Made by a program: the position numbers and the translations under genes. Positions 27,621 to 36,967 of a DNA stretch of 64,000 nucleotides are shown here, piece by piece (positions within the stretch are counted from its first letter, which is position 1; every line of letters begins with the position of its first letter). The stretch is from Actinomadura meyerae (GTDB taxonomy: Bacteria; Actinomycetota; Actinomycetes; Streptosporangiales; Streptosporangiaceae), in the NCBI RefSeq assembly GCF_900188445.1, contig NZ_FZOR01000007.1:186001-250000 (forward strand), given 5' to 3'. Below the pieces are notes generated by a model, which was given only the letters and a program-made list of their open reading frames with translations, did not search any database and had not been told where the DNA came from.

Positions 27621-28889
27621 GTGACCAGCCATCAGGTGCAGTTGTTGTTCGCGGATCTCGCGTTGATCCTCGTGCTCGCGCGCGGGCTCGGGGCACTGGC
27701 GACGCGCGTGGGGCAGCCCGCGGTGGTCGGCGAGATCGTCGCGGGCATCCTGCTCGGCCCCACGCTGCTGAGCGACGGGCTCTCCGAGGCGCTGTTCCCG
27801 GCGGAGGTCCAGTCGGTCCTCACCGGGATCGCCGACCTCGGCCTGGCGGTGTTCATGTTCGCCGTCGGTCTCGAGGTCGACACCGGTGCGCTGCGGGGGC
27901 GGGGGCGGCCGGCCGCCGGCGCGATCGTCGGGGCCACCCTCGTCCCCTTCGGCCTCGGGCTCGCCCTGGGCTTCCACCTGCTGCGCGCCCACCCGGTGGA
28001 GGGGAGCCCGACGGCGGCGTTCGTGGTGTTCACCGGGCTGGCCGTCTCGGTGACGGCCTTCCCGGTGCTCGCCAGGATCCTGGAGGACCGCGGGCTGTTC
28101 GCCACGCCGCTCGGCGGACTGGCGCTCGCGGTGGCCGCGATCGTCGACGTCGCGGCGTGGGTGGCGCTCGCCGCCGTCCAGGCCATGGTGGGCGGCGAGG
28201 CGGCGCTGTGGCGGGCGGGCCTGTTCGTCTGCTACGCGGCCCTGCTGTTCCTCGTCGTCCGGCCGCTGCTGCGCGGGTTCCTGTCCGCCGGTAGGGCCGG
28301 CGGGCCGCTGACCCCGTGGACCTTCGCGGTGCTCCTCGGCGGGACGCTCCTGTCGGCCGTGGCGACCCAGGCCATGGGCATGCACCTGATCATGGGCGCG
28401 TTCCTGTTCGGGCTGGTCATGCCGCGGGGCGGCGGCCCGGCCCTGCGGGCCGAGCTGGAGGACCGCCTCGGCCAGCTCACCGCCGTCCTGCTGCCGGTGT
28501 ACTTCGTGGTGGCCGGGCTGCGCATCGACCTGGCCTCGCTGGACGTCTCCGACCTGTGGCTGCTGTGCCTGATCATGGTCGTGGCCGTGGCGGGCAAGGT
28601 CGGCGGGACCTACCTGGGGCTGCGCACCCAGGGGATGCCGGCGCGCCCCTCGGCCGCGATCGCCGCGCTGATGAACACCCGCGGGCTGACCGGCCCCGTC
28701 GTCCTCGGTGTCGGCCTGCAGCTCGGCCTGCTGGACGACCCGCTCTACTCGCTGATGGTCGTCATGACGCTGCTGACGACGCTGATGACCGGGCCCCTGC
28801 TGTCGCTGACCCTCCGCGGGCGCGCGGGCGAGCCGGCGGCCGCCGGAACGGCCCGGGAGCCGACGGGACGGACCGCGGTGCCGCCCTGA
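27621..28889 (+). CDS. CPA2-family cation/proton antiporter
   Basis: A 422-residue membrane protein with about 11-12 hydrophobic segments, of the Kef/NapA-type monovalent cation/proton antiporter family. Conserved stretches are QPAVVGEIVAGILLGPTLL, FMFAVGLEVDTGALR and LIMGAFLFGLVMPRG. It lacks the cytoplasmic TrkA-N domain of full Kef proteins. Such antiporters recur in polyether and other polyketide clusters, where self-resistance or export-linked ion balance has been proposed; here that is inference. GTG start; no clear ribosome binding site. It is embedded between the two halogenase genes in one operon. Confidence 0.85.
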   Translation: MTSHQVQLLFADLALILVLARGLGALATRVGQPAVVGEIVAGILLGPTLLSDGLSEALFPAEVQSVLTGIADLGLAVFMFAVGLEVDTGALRGRGRPAAGAIVGATLVPFGLGLALGFHLLRAHPVEGSPTAAFVVFTGLAVSVTAFPVLARILEDRGLFATPLGGLALAVAAIVDVAAWVALAAVQAMVGGEAALWRAGLFVCYAALLFLVVRPLLRGFLSAGRAGGPLTPWTFAVLLGGTLLSAVATQAMGMHLIMGAFLFGLVMPRGGGPALRAELEDRLGQLTAVLLPVYFVVAGLRIDLASLDVSDLWLLCLIMVVAVAGKVGGTYLGLRTQGMPARPSAAIAALMNTRGLTGPVVLGVGLQLGLLDDPLYSLMVVMTLLTTLMTGPLLSLTLRGRAGEPAAAGTAREPTGRTAVPP

Positions 28890-28956
28890 AACGGGCGCGC
28901 CGCCGCCACAGAGAACGGACGGGCCGTCGCGGCCCGCGAAGCGAAGGGTGAGACAA

Positions 28957-30618
28957 GTGCAGTCGAACACCAGCGCGCCCCGGCGCGCCGAACATTTCGA
29001 CGTGGCGATCCTCGGCAGCGGCATGGCGGGCGGCATGCTCGGCGCCATCCTGGCCCGCAACGGCGTGCGCGTGCTGCTGCTGGACGCGGGCGTGCACCCG
29101 CGGTTCGCCGTGGGCGAGTCGACCATCCCGTACACCTCCGGGATGACCCGGCTCATCGCCGACCGCTACCGGGTGCCGGAGATCATGCCGCTGTCGAGCT
29201 TCAAGGGCATCAGGCGGCACGTCTCGGCCAACTGCGGCCGCAAGCAGAACTTCGGGTTCGTCTACCACCGCGAGGGGCGGCCGCAGAACCCCGAGGAGAT
29301 CAACCAGCTGGTCGTCCCGGCGGCGCTGCGGACCGAGACCCACCTGTTCCGGCAGGACATCGACGCCTACCTGTTCCACGTGGCGGTCAAGTACGGCGCG
29401 ACCCCGCGGCTGAACACCCGGATCGAGGACATCGAGATCGACCCGGACTCCGGGGCGGTGCTCCGCGGCGCCCGCGGCGAGGAGTTCCGCGCCTCGTACG
29501 TGGTGGACGGCAGCGGGTTCCGCTCGCCGCTGGCCGAGAAGTTCGAGCTGCGGGAGACCCCCACCCGGGCGCGCACCCACACCCGGACGATCTTCACGCA
29601 CATGATCGGGGTGACGCCGTTCGACGACGCGCCCGCCGCCGAGCGCCATGACCAGCCGAACCCGTGGCACAACGGCACCCTGCACCACGTCTTCGACGGC
29701 GGATGGCTCTGGGTGATCCCGTTCGACAACCACCCTGGAGCCATCAACAAGCTCTGCAGCGTCGGGCTGACCTTCGACCCGAGGGTCCATCCCAAGGAGG
29801 ACGGCGTCCCGCCGGAGCAGGAGTTCAACGCCTTCCTGGAGCGGTTCCCGCAGATCGCGCACCAGTTCAAGGAGGCCAAGGCCGTCCGGCCCTGGGTCTC
29901 CACGGGCCGGCTGCAGTACTCGGCCAAGCAGGTGGTGGGGGAGCGGTACTGCCTCACCTCCCACGCGGCCGGGTTCATCGACGCCCTGTACTCCCGCGGT
30001 CTCACCAACACCCTCGAACTCGTCAACGCCCTCGGCTGGCGGCTGATCGCGGCGTCCCGGGACGGGAACTGGTCGCTGGAGCGGTTCGGCTACCTGGAGG
30101 CGCTCCAGCAGGGCCTCTTCGACTTCCACGACGACCTCGTCTTCAGCTCCTTCGTCGGCTTCGGCGACTACGAGCTGTGGAACGCGACGTGCCGCACCTG
30201 GATGCTCGGCACGATGCTCGGCAACGTCATGCTGGAGGACGCCTACTACCGGTTCGCCAAGACGGGCGACGAGAAGGTCTTCCTGGACCTGGAGAACAGC
30301 AAGCACCCCGGCTCGCCCCTGCCGGTCAGCGAGGGGTTCAACGAGCTGGGGATCGCCACCCGCGAGCTGTGCGAGTCGGTGCGGGAGGGCACGGTGACCG
30401 CGGACGCCGCCGCCGCGCGGATCCTCGGGCTCATCAAGGACGCCGACTACATCGCGCCCGCGTTCCGGCTGGGCGAGCGGGACACCCGCTGCTTCAACAT
30501 GACACCGCTGAAGATGGCGAAGAACGCCATCTGGTGCCGCCGGGAGGCCCCGCCCGAGATGGGCCCGCGGATGATCCGCGCCAGCAAGGGCCTCGTCCGC
30601 ATGCGCTTCCGCGAGTAG
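28957..30618 (+). CDS. Flavin-dependent halogenase-like enzyme 2
   Basis: A 553-residue flavoprotein of the tryptophan-halogenase superfamily. The FAD motif VAILGSGMAGGMLGAILA lies near the N-terminus, GESTIPYTSGMT follows, and the halogenase WxWxIP motif appears as WLWVIP around 249-254. It is about 130 residues longer than halogenase 1, owing mostly to a longer C-terminal helical region. I chose the GTG at 28957 because AAGGG stands about nine bases upstream; the GTG at 28948 directly abuts it. It could chlorinate a different position from the first enzyme, or act as a monooxygenase. It lies 43 bases before the first PKS gene. Confidence 0.82.
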   Translation: MQSNTSAPRRAEHFDVAILGSGMAGGMLGAILARNGVRVLLLDAGVHPRFAVGESTIPYTSGMTRLIADRYRVPEIMPLSSFKGIRRHVSANCGRKQNFGFVYHREGRPQNPEEINQLVVPAALRTETHLFRQDIDAYLFHVAVKYGATPRLNTRIEDIEIDPDSGAVLRGARGEEFRASYVVDGSGFRSPLAEKFELRETPTRARTHTRTIFTHMIGVTPFDDAPAAERHDQPNPWHNGTLHHVFDGGWLWVIPFDNHPGAINKLCSVGLTFDPRVHPKEDGVPPEQEFNAFLERFPQIAHQFKEAKAVRPWVSTGRLQYSAKQVVGERYCLTSHAAGFIDALYSRGLTNTLELVNALGWRLIAASRDGNWSLERFGYLEALQQGLFDFHDDLVFSSFVGFGDYELWNATCRTWMLGTMLGNVMLEDAYYRFAKTGDEKVFLDLENSKHPGSPLPVSEGFNELGIATRELCESVREGTVTADAAAARILGLIKDADYIAPAFRLGERDTRCFNMTPLKMAKNAIWCRREAPPEMGPRMIRASKGLVRMRFRE

Positions 30619-30661
30619 CACCGCACGCCCCGGCCCCCGCAACAGCACGAGAAGGCAGCGC

Positions 30662-33600
30662 ATGGACCACAACGCAGCACACGATCCGGAGAAGCTGGTC
30701 GCCGTCGTCGGCATGGCGGGCAGGTTCCCCGGCGCCGCGGACGTCGACGGGCTCTGGAGCCTGCTGATGGACGGGCGCGACGCGATCGGCCCGGTCCCGC
30801 CCGACCGGTGGGACGCCTCCGCGCCGCTGGACCCCGAGCGGGAGATCCAGGCGGTCGGCGGGTTCATCGACGGCGTCGACCGCTTCGACGCCGGGTTCTT
30901 CGGCGTCTCGCCGCGCGAGGCCCGGGTCCTCGATCCGCAGCAGCGGCTGCTGATGGAGCTGACCTGGCGGGCGCTGGAGGACGCGGGCCAGCCCGCCGCC
31001 GCGCTCGGCGGGTCCAGGACGGGCGTCTACATCGGCTGCTCCTGGCACGACCACGAGCTGATGCGCATCGCCCGGGGGGTGCGGCCCACGCCGCACAGCC
31101 TGGTGGGCAACGCGCTCGACGTCATCGCGGCCCGCCTCTCGTACTTCTTCGGGCTGCGCGGCCCGAGCCTGACGGTCGAGACGGGCTGCTCCTCCTCGCT
31201 CGTCGCCCTGCACCTCGCCGGGCAGGCGCTGCGGGAGGGGGAGATCGACGCCGCGGTGGTCGGCGGCGCCAACCTCATGCTCGATCCCCATGTGACCGTC
31301 GGGCTGACCCATTTCGGGGGCCTGTCCCCGGACGGGCGGTGCGCGGCCTTCTCCGCGTCCGCCAACGGGTTCGTCCGGGGTGAGGGCGTCGCGGCGCTGT
31401 ACGTGAAGACGCTGAAGCGGGCACTGGAGGACGGCGACCGGATCCACGGCGTCATCGTCCGCACGGTGGTCAACAACGACGGAGGCGGCGACAGCCTGGT
31501 GACGCCGAGCGGCGAGGGCCAGGAGGACCTGCTGACCCGCGCCTACCTCGACGGCGACATCCCCTACCAGGCGCTGGCCTACCTGGAGGCGCACGGCACC
31601 GGCACGGGCCGCGGCGACCCGATCGAGGCCGGCGCCATCGGGCGGGTGCTCGGGGCCGGGCGGGACGGCGGGCCGCTGCCGATCGGCTCGATCAAGACCA
31701 ACATCGGGCACCTGGAGGCGTGCGCCGGGCTGGCGGGCCTGTTCAAGGTGCTGCTGGCGCTCCGGCACCGGACGGTGCCGCCGAGCCTGCACTCGGCCGA
31801 GCTGAACCCCCGGATCCCGTTCGAGGACATCAACGTGCGGGTCGTCAGGGAACCGCTCGAACTGCCGGACGGCGGCCCCCTCTACATGGGGGTCAACTCC
31901 TTCGGCTGGGGCGGTACCAACGCGCATGTGGTCGTCCGCAGCGCCCCGCAGGCGTGCGAGGCCCCGGCGGACGACTCCGGGCGGACGCCCACGGGCCTTC
32001 CGGCGATCATCCCGCTGTCGGCCAAGGAGCGTCCGGTGCTCGCCGAGCGGGCACGCGAGCTCGGCGGCTTCGTCGCCTCCACTCCGGTCGGGACGGGTGA
32101 TCTGCAGGCGGTCCTCGGCCCGCGGCGCGACCACTTCGCCGAGCGCGCGGGGATCGTCGCCGCCGGCGGCGACGGCATCGAGGGCGCGCTTGCCGCGCTG
32201 GCCGCCGGGCCGGAGGCGGCCGCCGAGCACCCGGCCGTGGCGACGGGCCAGGCGGTTCCCCGCGGCCGGACGGCGTTCGTCTTCCCCGGCCAGGGCTCCC
32301 AGTGGAGCGGGATGGGCCGGGCCCTGTACACCGAGAGCCCGCTGTTCGCCGCGACCGTCGAGAGATGCGCCGAGGCGCTCCGCCCGCACGTCGCCTGGGA
32401 CCCGCTCGCCGTCTTCACCGGCGAGTCCGGCGACGAGTGGATGACCAGGATCGACATGCTCCAGCCGACGCTGTGGACGATGGCGCTCGGCCTCGCCGAG
32501 CTGTGGCGGGGCGCCGGGGTCGAACCCGACGTCGTGCTGGGCCACAGCCAGGGCGAGATCACCGCCGCGACGCTGGCGGGCGTCCTGTCCTACGAGGACG
32601 CCGCGCTGGTGATGGTGCGCCGCAGCGCCATCGCCCGCCGGACGTCCGGCCATGGGCGGATGCTCGCCGTCGACCTCGACCGGGAGGCGGCGCAGGCCGC
32701 GCTGGAGGGGTTCGAGGACAGCGTGTCCCTCGCCGTCCACAACGGCCCGAGCTCGTGCGTGCTGTCGGGGGACGAGGAGGCCGTGCTGGTCCTCAAGGAG
32801 GTGCTGGAAGCCGACGGCGTCTACTGCCGGCTGGTGAACGTCGACTACGCCTCGCACAGTCCGCAGATGGACCCGCTGCGCGACGACCTGCTCTCCGAAC
32901 TCGCGCCCGCCGCGCCGCGCCGCGGCTCCATCGAGCTGATGTCCACGGTCTCGTGCCGGCGGCTGGACGGGCCGGAGATGGACGCGGAGTACTGGGCGGA
33001 GAACCTGCGCCGGCCCGTGCTGTTCGCCGACGCCATGAACGTCCTCCTGGACGAGGGCGTCACCCACGTGGTGGAGATCAGCCCCCACCCCGTGCTGGTG
33101 CCCGCCGTCGAGCAGCTCGCCGAGGGCCGCCCGGGCCGGGTGGCGGTGCTGCCCACGCTCCGCCGCGACCGCGGCACGGCCGCGGACTTCGCCATGGCGC
33201 TGGCCGGGTCCTACACGGCCGGGCTCGAACCCTTCGGCGGGTCCGGACGCCCCGCACCGGGCCTGCCCGCCGTGCCCGGCTACCCGCTGCGCGGCGACCG
33301 CCACTGGACCGAGGAGCGGCCCCGCGGCTCCGGCGCGAACCGCGGGTTCGAGGCGCCGCTCGTCCCGGCCCCCGGCGACCCCGGCGCGTGGCACGCCGCC
33401 ATGGAGCTGTCGCTGGTGGACCTCCCGTGGCTCGCCGACCACCGGGTGTACGGGACGGCCGTGCTCCCGGGGGCGGCGATGCTGAGCCTCATGGTGAACG
33501 CCGCCCGCGCCCGGCGGGGTTCGCCGCCGGGCGTCCTGGAGGACGTCGCCTTCCACGAGGAGGTGGCGCTGACCGGGGACCCGCGCCCGGTCACCGTGGA

Positions 33601-36600
33601 ATGGCGCGACGACCTCGGCGAGGGCGGCCGCATCCGGCTCCTGGCGCTTCCGGACGGTGCGACGTCGTGGGCGGTGAACGCCACGGGACGGACCGGCGGC
33701 ATGCCGGACGACCAGGCCGCCCCTCGCTTCCCCGAGTGGCACGAGGACGTCGAGCCCACCCCTCCCGGCGACTTCTACGAGCGGTGCGAGCGCCGCCAAC
33801 TCGGCTACGGCCCGTCGTTCCAGACCGTCCGGAAGCTGCACGTGCATGCGGAGGCGGGCGAGGCGCTGGCCGAACTGGTGCTGCCGGACGGCCTGCACGC
33901 GTCCGCCAAGTCCCATGTCCTGCACCCGGCGCTGTGGGACGGTGCGCTCCAGGTCTCGCTGACCCTCTCCGAGGAGGACGCGGCCGTGCTGCCGACGTCC
34001 GTGGAGCGGATCGTCCTCTTCGACGGGGTCCTCTCCGACGGGGCCGGCGGCGACGGCGCCAAGGTGACCACCGCGTGGTCCCACGCCAGGCGCCGCGCGG
34101 ACGGCCGCATGGACATCGGCGTCTTCGGTGAAGGGCGCGAGCCGCTGATGACCGTCCAAGGGCTGGCCCTCCAGCCGCTGCCGGCCGCCGGGGACGCGGA
34201 TGACGACGACCGGCTGCACCGGGTGCAGTGGGTCGAGACCCGATCGGACGAGGACGCACCGCCGTCCGGCGACGTGGGCGGGCGGCGCTGGGTGATCCTC
34301 GGCGAGCCCGCCGGAGCCGCCGTCGAGCTGTCGAGGGCCGTCGCGGCGCTGGGCGTCGAGGTCGTCCACGCCTCGGCCGACGACATCGACGCGGTCCTGG
34401 CTCCCGCCGCGGCCGACGGCCCGGGGCCGGTGGACGCGGTGGTCTTCATGGCGCCGCCGCGGGAGGCCGGAATCGAGGCGCAGCAGTCCGGACTCGACCG
34501 CCTCACCTCGGTCGTCCGGGCATGCGCGGGACACGACCTCACCCCCGCCCTCGCCATAGTCACCGCGCTCGCACAGGAGGGCGGGGGTGAGCGCGAGACC
34601 GACCCCGGCTCGGCGCTCTACTGGGGCTACACCCGCGTGCTGCGGCGCGAGCACGGCGAGCTGGGGGCCCGGCTCATCGACGTCGACCCGGACGATCCGG
34701 GGTGGGCGGCGGCCTGCGCGGACGAGCTGGCCCGGGAGGACGGCGACGACCAGGTCGTCCTGCGCGCCGCGCGGCGCGCCGTGGCCCGGCTGGCGCGAGG
34801 CCCGGCCGACGGGGAGGCGGAGCAGTGGCCCGTGCCGGGCACCCGCCCGCAGCCGTTCCGCGTCGAGTACTCCGGCGCGCCCGCCCGGCTCCGGTGCGTC
34901 CCCCTCGAACGGGTCCCGCCGGGGCCCGGCGAGGTCGAGATCGAGATCGCCGCGTGCGCGCCCGCCGCGCCGTCCGGGGACGCCGGGCCGGCGGGCCTCA
35001 CCGGGTTCGCGGGCCGCGTCGCCGCGGTCGGCCCGGACGTCGCCGGCCTCGAACCCGGCGACCGGGTCGCGGCGTGCGCGGCGGGACCGCCCGCCACCCA
35101 CGTCACCGTGCGGGCCGAGCACCTCCGGGGCGTCCCCGGCGACCTAGCGGACGAGGAGGCCGCGGCGCTGCCCGCCGCGATGACCGCCGCGTGGCACGCG
35201 CTGGCCGACCTCGCCAAGCTCGACCCCGGCGAGACCGTGCTCGTCCACGTCCAGGACGGCGGTGCCGGGCCGGCCCTCGTCCAGGTGGCCCTCGCCCTCG
35301 GCGGCCGGGTCGTCGCGACGGTCGAGAGCCCGGGCCAGCGCGACCAGGTCGTGCGGCTCGGCGTCACCGACGTCCTGGACCGCGCCGACCGTTCCTGGGC
35401 GGACCGCGCGCGGGCCCTCACCGGCGGTGCCGGCGTGGACGTCCTGGTCAACCACGCGGGCGGCCCGGTCCTGCGGCTCGGGCTGGAGGTGCTCGCCGAC
35501 GGCGGCCGCTTCGTGGACTTCGCCCGGCCGCAGGGCGACCCCGGCTCCATCGCGCTGGACTCCCTGAGCACCGGGGCGGTCTTCGCGGTCGCCGACCTCG
35601 CGGGCCTGGCCCGGCGCCGCCCGGCGCGCGTCGCCAAGCTGCTGGGGGAGGTCTGGGAGCTGGTCGAGAAGGGGACCCTCAAGCCTCCGGCCACCCGCCG
35701 CCGCACCTTCGCCGAGTTCACCGCGGACGACGGCGCGGCCGCCGGGTGCGCGGTCCAGACCGTGGTGTCCGGCCCCGAGACCGTCGAACGGGTGGACGCG
35801 GTGCCGATGCCGGGCGGTGCCTTCCGCCCGGACGGCACCTACCTGATCACCGGCGGCCTCGGCGCGCTCGGCCTGTCGCTCGGCGAGTACCTGGCCGCCC
35901 ACCGGGCCGGCGCGCTCGTCCTGATCGGCCGGTCGGCGCCCACCGCCGAGGCCGGGGCGCGGATCGCCGCCCTGCGGGCCGGCGGAACGCGGGTGGAGAC
36001 CCTCCAGTGCGACGTCGGTGACGCGGACGCCCTCCGCCGGGCCCTGGACTCGGTGCGCGACGCTCTCCCGCCGCTGCGCGGAGTCGCGCACGCGGCCGGA
36101 GTGCTGGCGGACGCCACGATCGCCAACCTCACACCGGACCTCCTGCGCCTCACCCTCGCGCCCAAGGTCGGCGGCGCCCGGAACGTGGAGGCGGTCACCG
36201 CCGGGGATCCGCTCGACTTCTTCGTGCTGTTCTCCTCCGCGGCCGGCCTGATCGGCAACCCCGGCCAGGCCGCCTACGCCGCGGCCAACGCCTACCTCGA
36301 CGCCTTCGCGGTGCGCAGGCGCCGCCGGGGGCTCCCCGCGCTGAGCGTGCAGTGGGGCCCGTTCACCGAGGCCGGGCTCGCCGCGCGGGACCAGCGGCGC
36401 GGCGACCGCCTGGAGGAACGGGGAATGAGCGGCATCGCCCCGCACGAGGCGTGGCGGGCCCTGCCGCGGCTGCTCGGCGGCGACGAGCCGGTGATCGGGT
36501 ACGTCCCCGTCGACCTGCGCCGGTGGTTCGACTCCTATCCGGAGATCGCCTCGCTGAAGAGCTGGGAGCGGCTCTACTCGGCCGCGGCGCGCGGCGGGGC

Positions 36601-36949
36601 GGACGGACCCGCCGGCGGAGCGTTCCTCGCGCGCCTGCTGGAGGCGCCGCCCGACGCCCGCGCCGGGCTGGTCGAGGAGAAGGTGCGCGAGCTTTCCGGG
36701 CGCGTCCTCGGCGCGGACCCCGAGCGGATCGGCGCGGAGACCCCGTTCAAGTCACTGGGGCTCGACTCGCTGATGAGCCTCGAACTGCGCAACCGCCTCG
36801 AAGCGGCCTTCGGCCTGAAGCTCTCGCCGACGCTGCTGTGGACCTACGGCAACCCCGCCGCCCTGGCCGGCGCGCTCTGCGAGCGGCTCACCGGCCCCGC
36901 GGACCCGGCCGCCACCGCCACCGCCTCCGCGCAGCACGCGCGGGCCTGA
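30662..36949 (+). CDS. Type I polyketide synthase, one fully reducing module (KS-AT-DH-ER-KR-ACP)
   Basis: A 2095-residue, single-module PKS. The KS (about 10-430) has its cysteine at 176 in ETGCSSS, a variant of the usual DTACSSS, with both histidine motifs intact. The AT (about 540-840) has GHSQG near 627 and YASH near 730, the methylmalonyl-CoA pattern. The DH has HRVYGTAVLP near 926 and DGALQ near 1093. The ER (about 1400-1675) is divergent: the usual NFRDVL stretch is missing and the nucleotide loop reads GGAGPA. The KR (GGLGALG near 1730; Ser-Tyr-Asn present; VLAD gives B-type) and ACP (GLDSL near 2034) look active. There are no docking helices at either end, so it may start the chain or act iteratively. 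Confidence 0.92.
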   Translation: MDHNAAHDPEKLVAVVGMAGRFPGAADVDGLWSLLMDGRDAIGPVPPDRWDASAPLDPEREIQAVGGFIDGVDRFDAGFFGVSPREARVLDPQQRLLMELTWRALEDAGQPAAALGGSRTGVYIGCSWHDHELMRIARGVRPTPHSLVGNALDVIAARLSYFFGLRGPSLTVETGCSSSLVALHLAGQALREGEIDAAVVGGANLMLDPHVTVGLTHFGGLSPDGRCAAFSASANGFVRGEGVAALYVKTLKRALEDGDRIHGVIVRTVVNNDGGGDSLVTPSGEGQEDLLTRAYLDGDIPYQALAYLEAHGTGTGRGDPIEAGAIGRVLGAGRDGGPLPIGSIKTNIGHLEACAGLAGLFKVLLALRHRTVPPSLHSAELNPRIPFEDINVRVVREPLELPDGGPLYMGVNSFGWGGTNAHVVVRSAPQACEAPADDSGRTPTGLPAIIPLSAKERPVLAERARELGGFVASTPVGTGDLQAVLGPRRDHFAERAGIVAAGGDGIEGALAALAAGPEAAAEHPAVATGQAVPRGRTAFVFPGQGSQWSGMGRALYTESPLFAATVERCAEALRPHVAWDPLAVFTGESGDEWMTRIDMLQPTLWTMALGLAELWRGAGVEPDVVLGHSQGEITAATLAGVLSYEDAALVMVRRSAIARRTSGHGRMLAVDLDREAAQAALEGFEDSVSLAVHNGPSSCVLSGDEEAVLVLKEVLEADGVYCRLVNVDYASHSPQMDPLRDDLLSELAPAAPRRGSIELMSTVSCRRLDGPEMDAEYWAENLRRPVLFADAMNVLLDEGVTHVVEISPHPVLVPAVEQLAEGRPGRVAVLPTLRRDRGTAADFAMALAGSYTAGLEPFGGSGRPAPGLPAVPGYPLRGDRHWTEERPRGSGANRGFEAPLVPAPGDPGAWHAAMELSLVDLPWLADHRVYGTAVLPGAAMLSLMVNAARARRGSPPGVLEDVAFHEEVALTGDPRPVTVEWRDDLGEGGRIRLLALPDGATSWAVNATGRTGGMPDDQAAPRFPEWHEDVEPTPPGDFYERCERRQLGYGPSFQTVRKLHVHAEAGEALAELVLPDGLHASAKSHVLHPALWDGALQVSLTLSEEDAAVLPTSVERIVLFDGVLSDGAGGDGAKVTTAWSHARRRADGRMDIGVFGEGREPLMTVQGLALQPLPAAGDADDDDRLHRVQWVETRSDEDAPPSGDVGGRRWVILGEPAGAAVELSRAVAALGVEVVHASADDIDAVLAPAAADGPGPVDAVVFMAPPREAGIEAQQSGLDRLTSVVRACAGHDLTPALAIVTALAQEGGGERETDPGSALYWGYTRVLRREHGELGARLIDVDPDDPGWAAACADELAREDGDDQVVLRAARRAVARLARGPADGEAEQWPVPGTRPQPFRVEYSGAPARLRCVPLERVPPGPGEVEIEIAACAPAAPSGDAGPAGLTGFAGRVAAVGPDVAGLEPGDRVAACAAGPPATHVTVRAEHLRGVPGDLADEEAAALPAAMTAAWHALADLAKLDPGETVLVHVQDGGAGPALVQVALALGGRVVATVESPGQRDQVVRLGVTDVLDRADRSWADRARALTGGAGVDVLVNHAGGPVLRLGLEVLADGGRFVDFARPQGDPGSIALDSLSTGAVFAVADLAGLARRRPARVAKLLGEVWELVEKGTLKPPATRRRTFAEFTADDGAAAGCAVQTVVSGPETVERVDAVPMPGGAFRPDGTYLITGGLGALGLSLGEYLAAHRAGALVLIGRSAPTAEAGARIAALRAGGTRVETLQCDVGDADALRRALDSVRDALPPLRGVAHAAGVLADATIANLTPDLLRLTLAPKVGGARNVEAVTAGDPLDFFVLFSSAAGLIGNPGQAAYAAANAYLDAFAVRRRRRGLPALSVQWGPFTEAGLAARDQRRGDRLEERGMSGIAPHEAWRALPRLLGGDEPVIGYVPVDLRRWFDSYPEIASLKSWERLYSAAARGGADGPAGGAFLARLLEAPPDARAGLVEEKVRELSGRVLGADPERIGAETPFKSLGLDSLMSLELRNRLEAAFGLKLSPTLLWTYGNPAALAGALCERLTGPADPAATATASAQHARA

Positions 36950-36967
36950 CCGCAAGGAACGGAGGCC

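Noticed and set aside
30494..35122. 1542-codon open frame antisense to PKS1
   Set aside because: Shadow of the PKS coding strand; composition dominated by Arg, Gly, Val and His with no recognisable domain.
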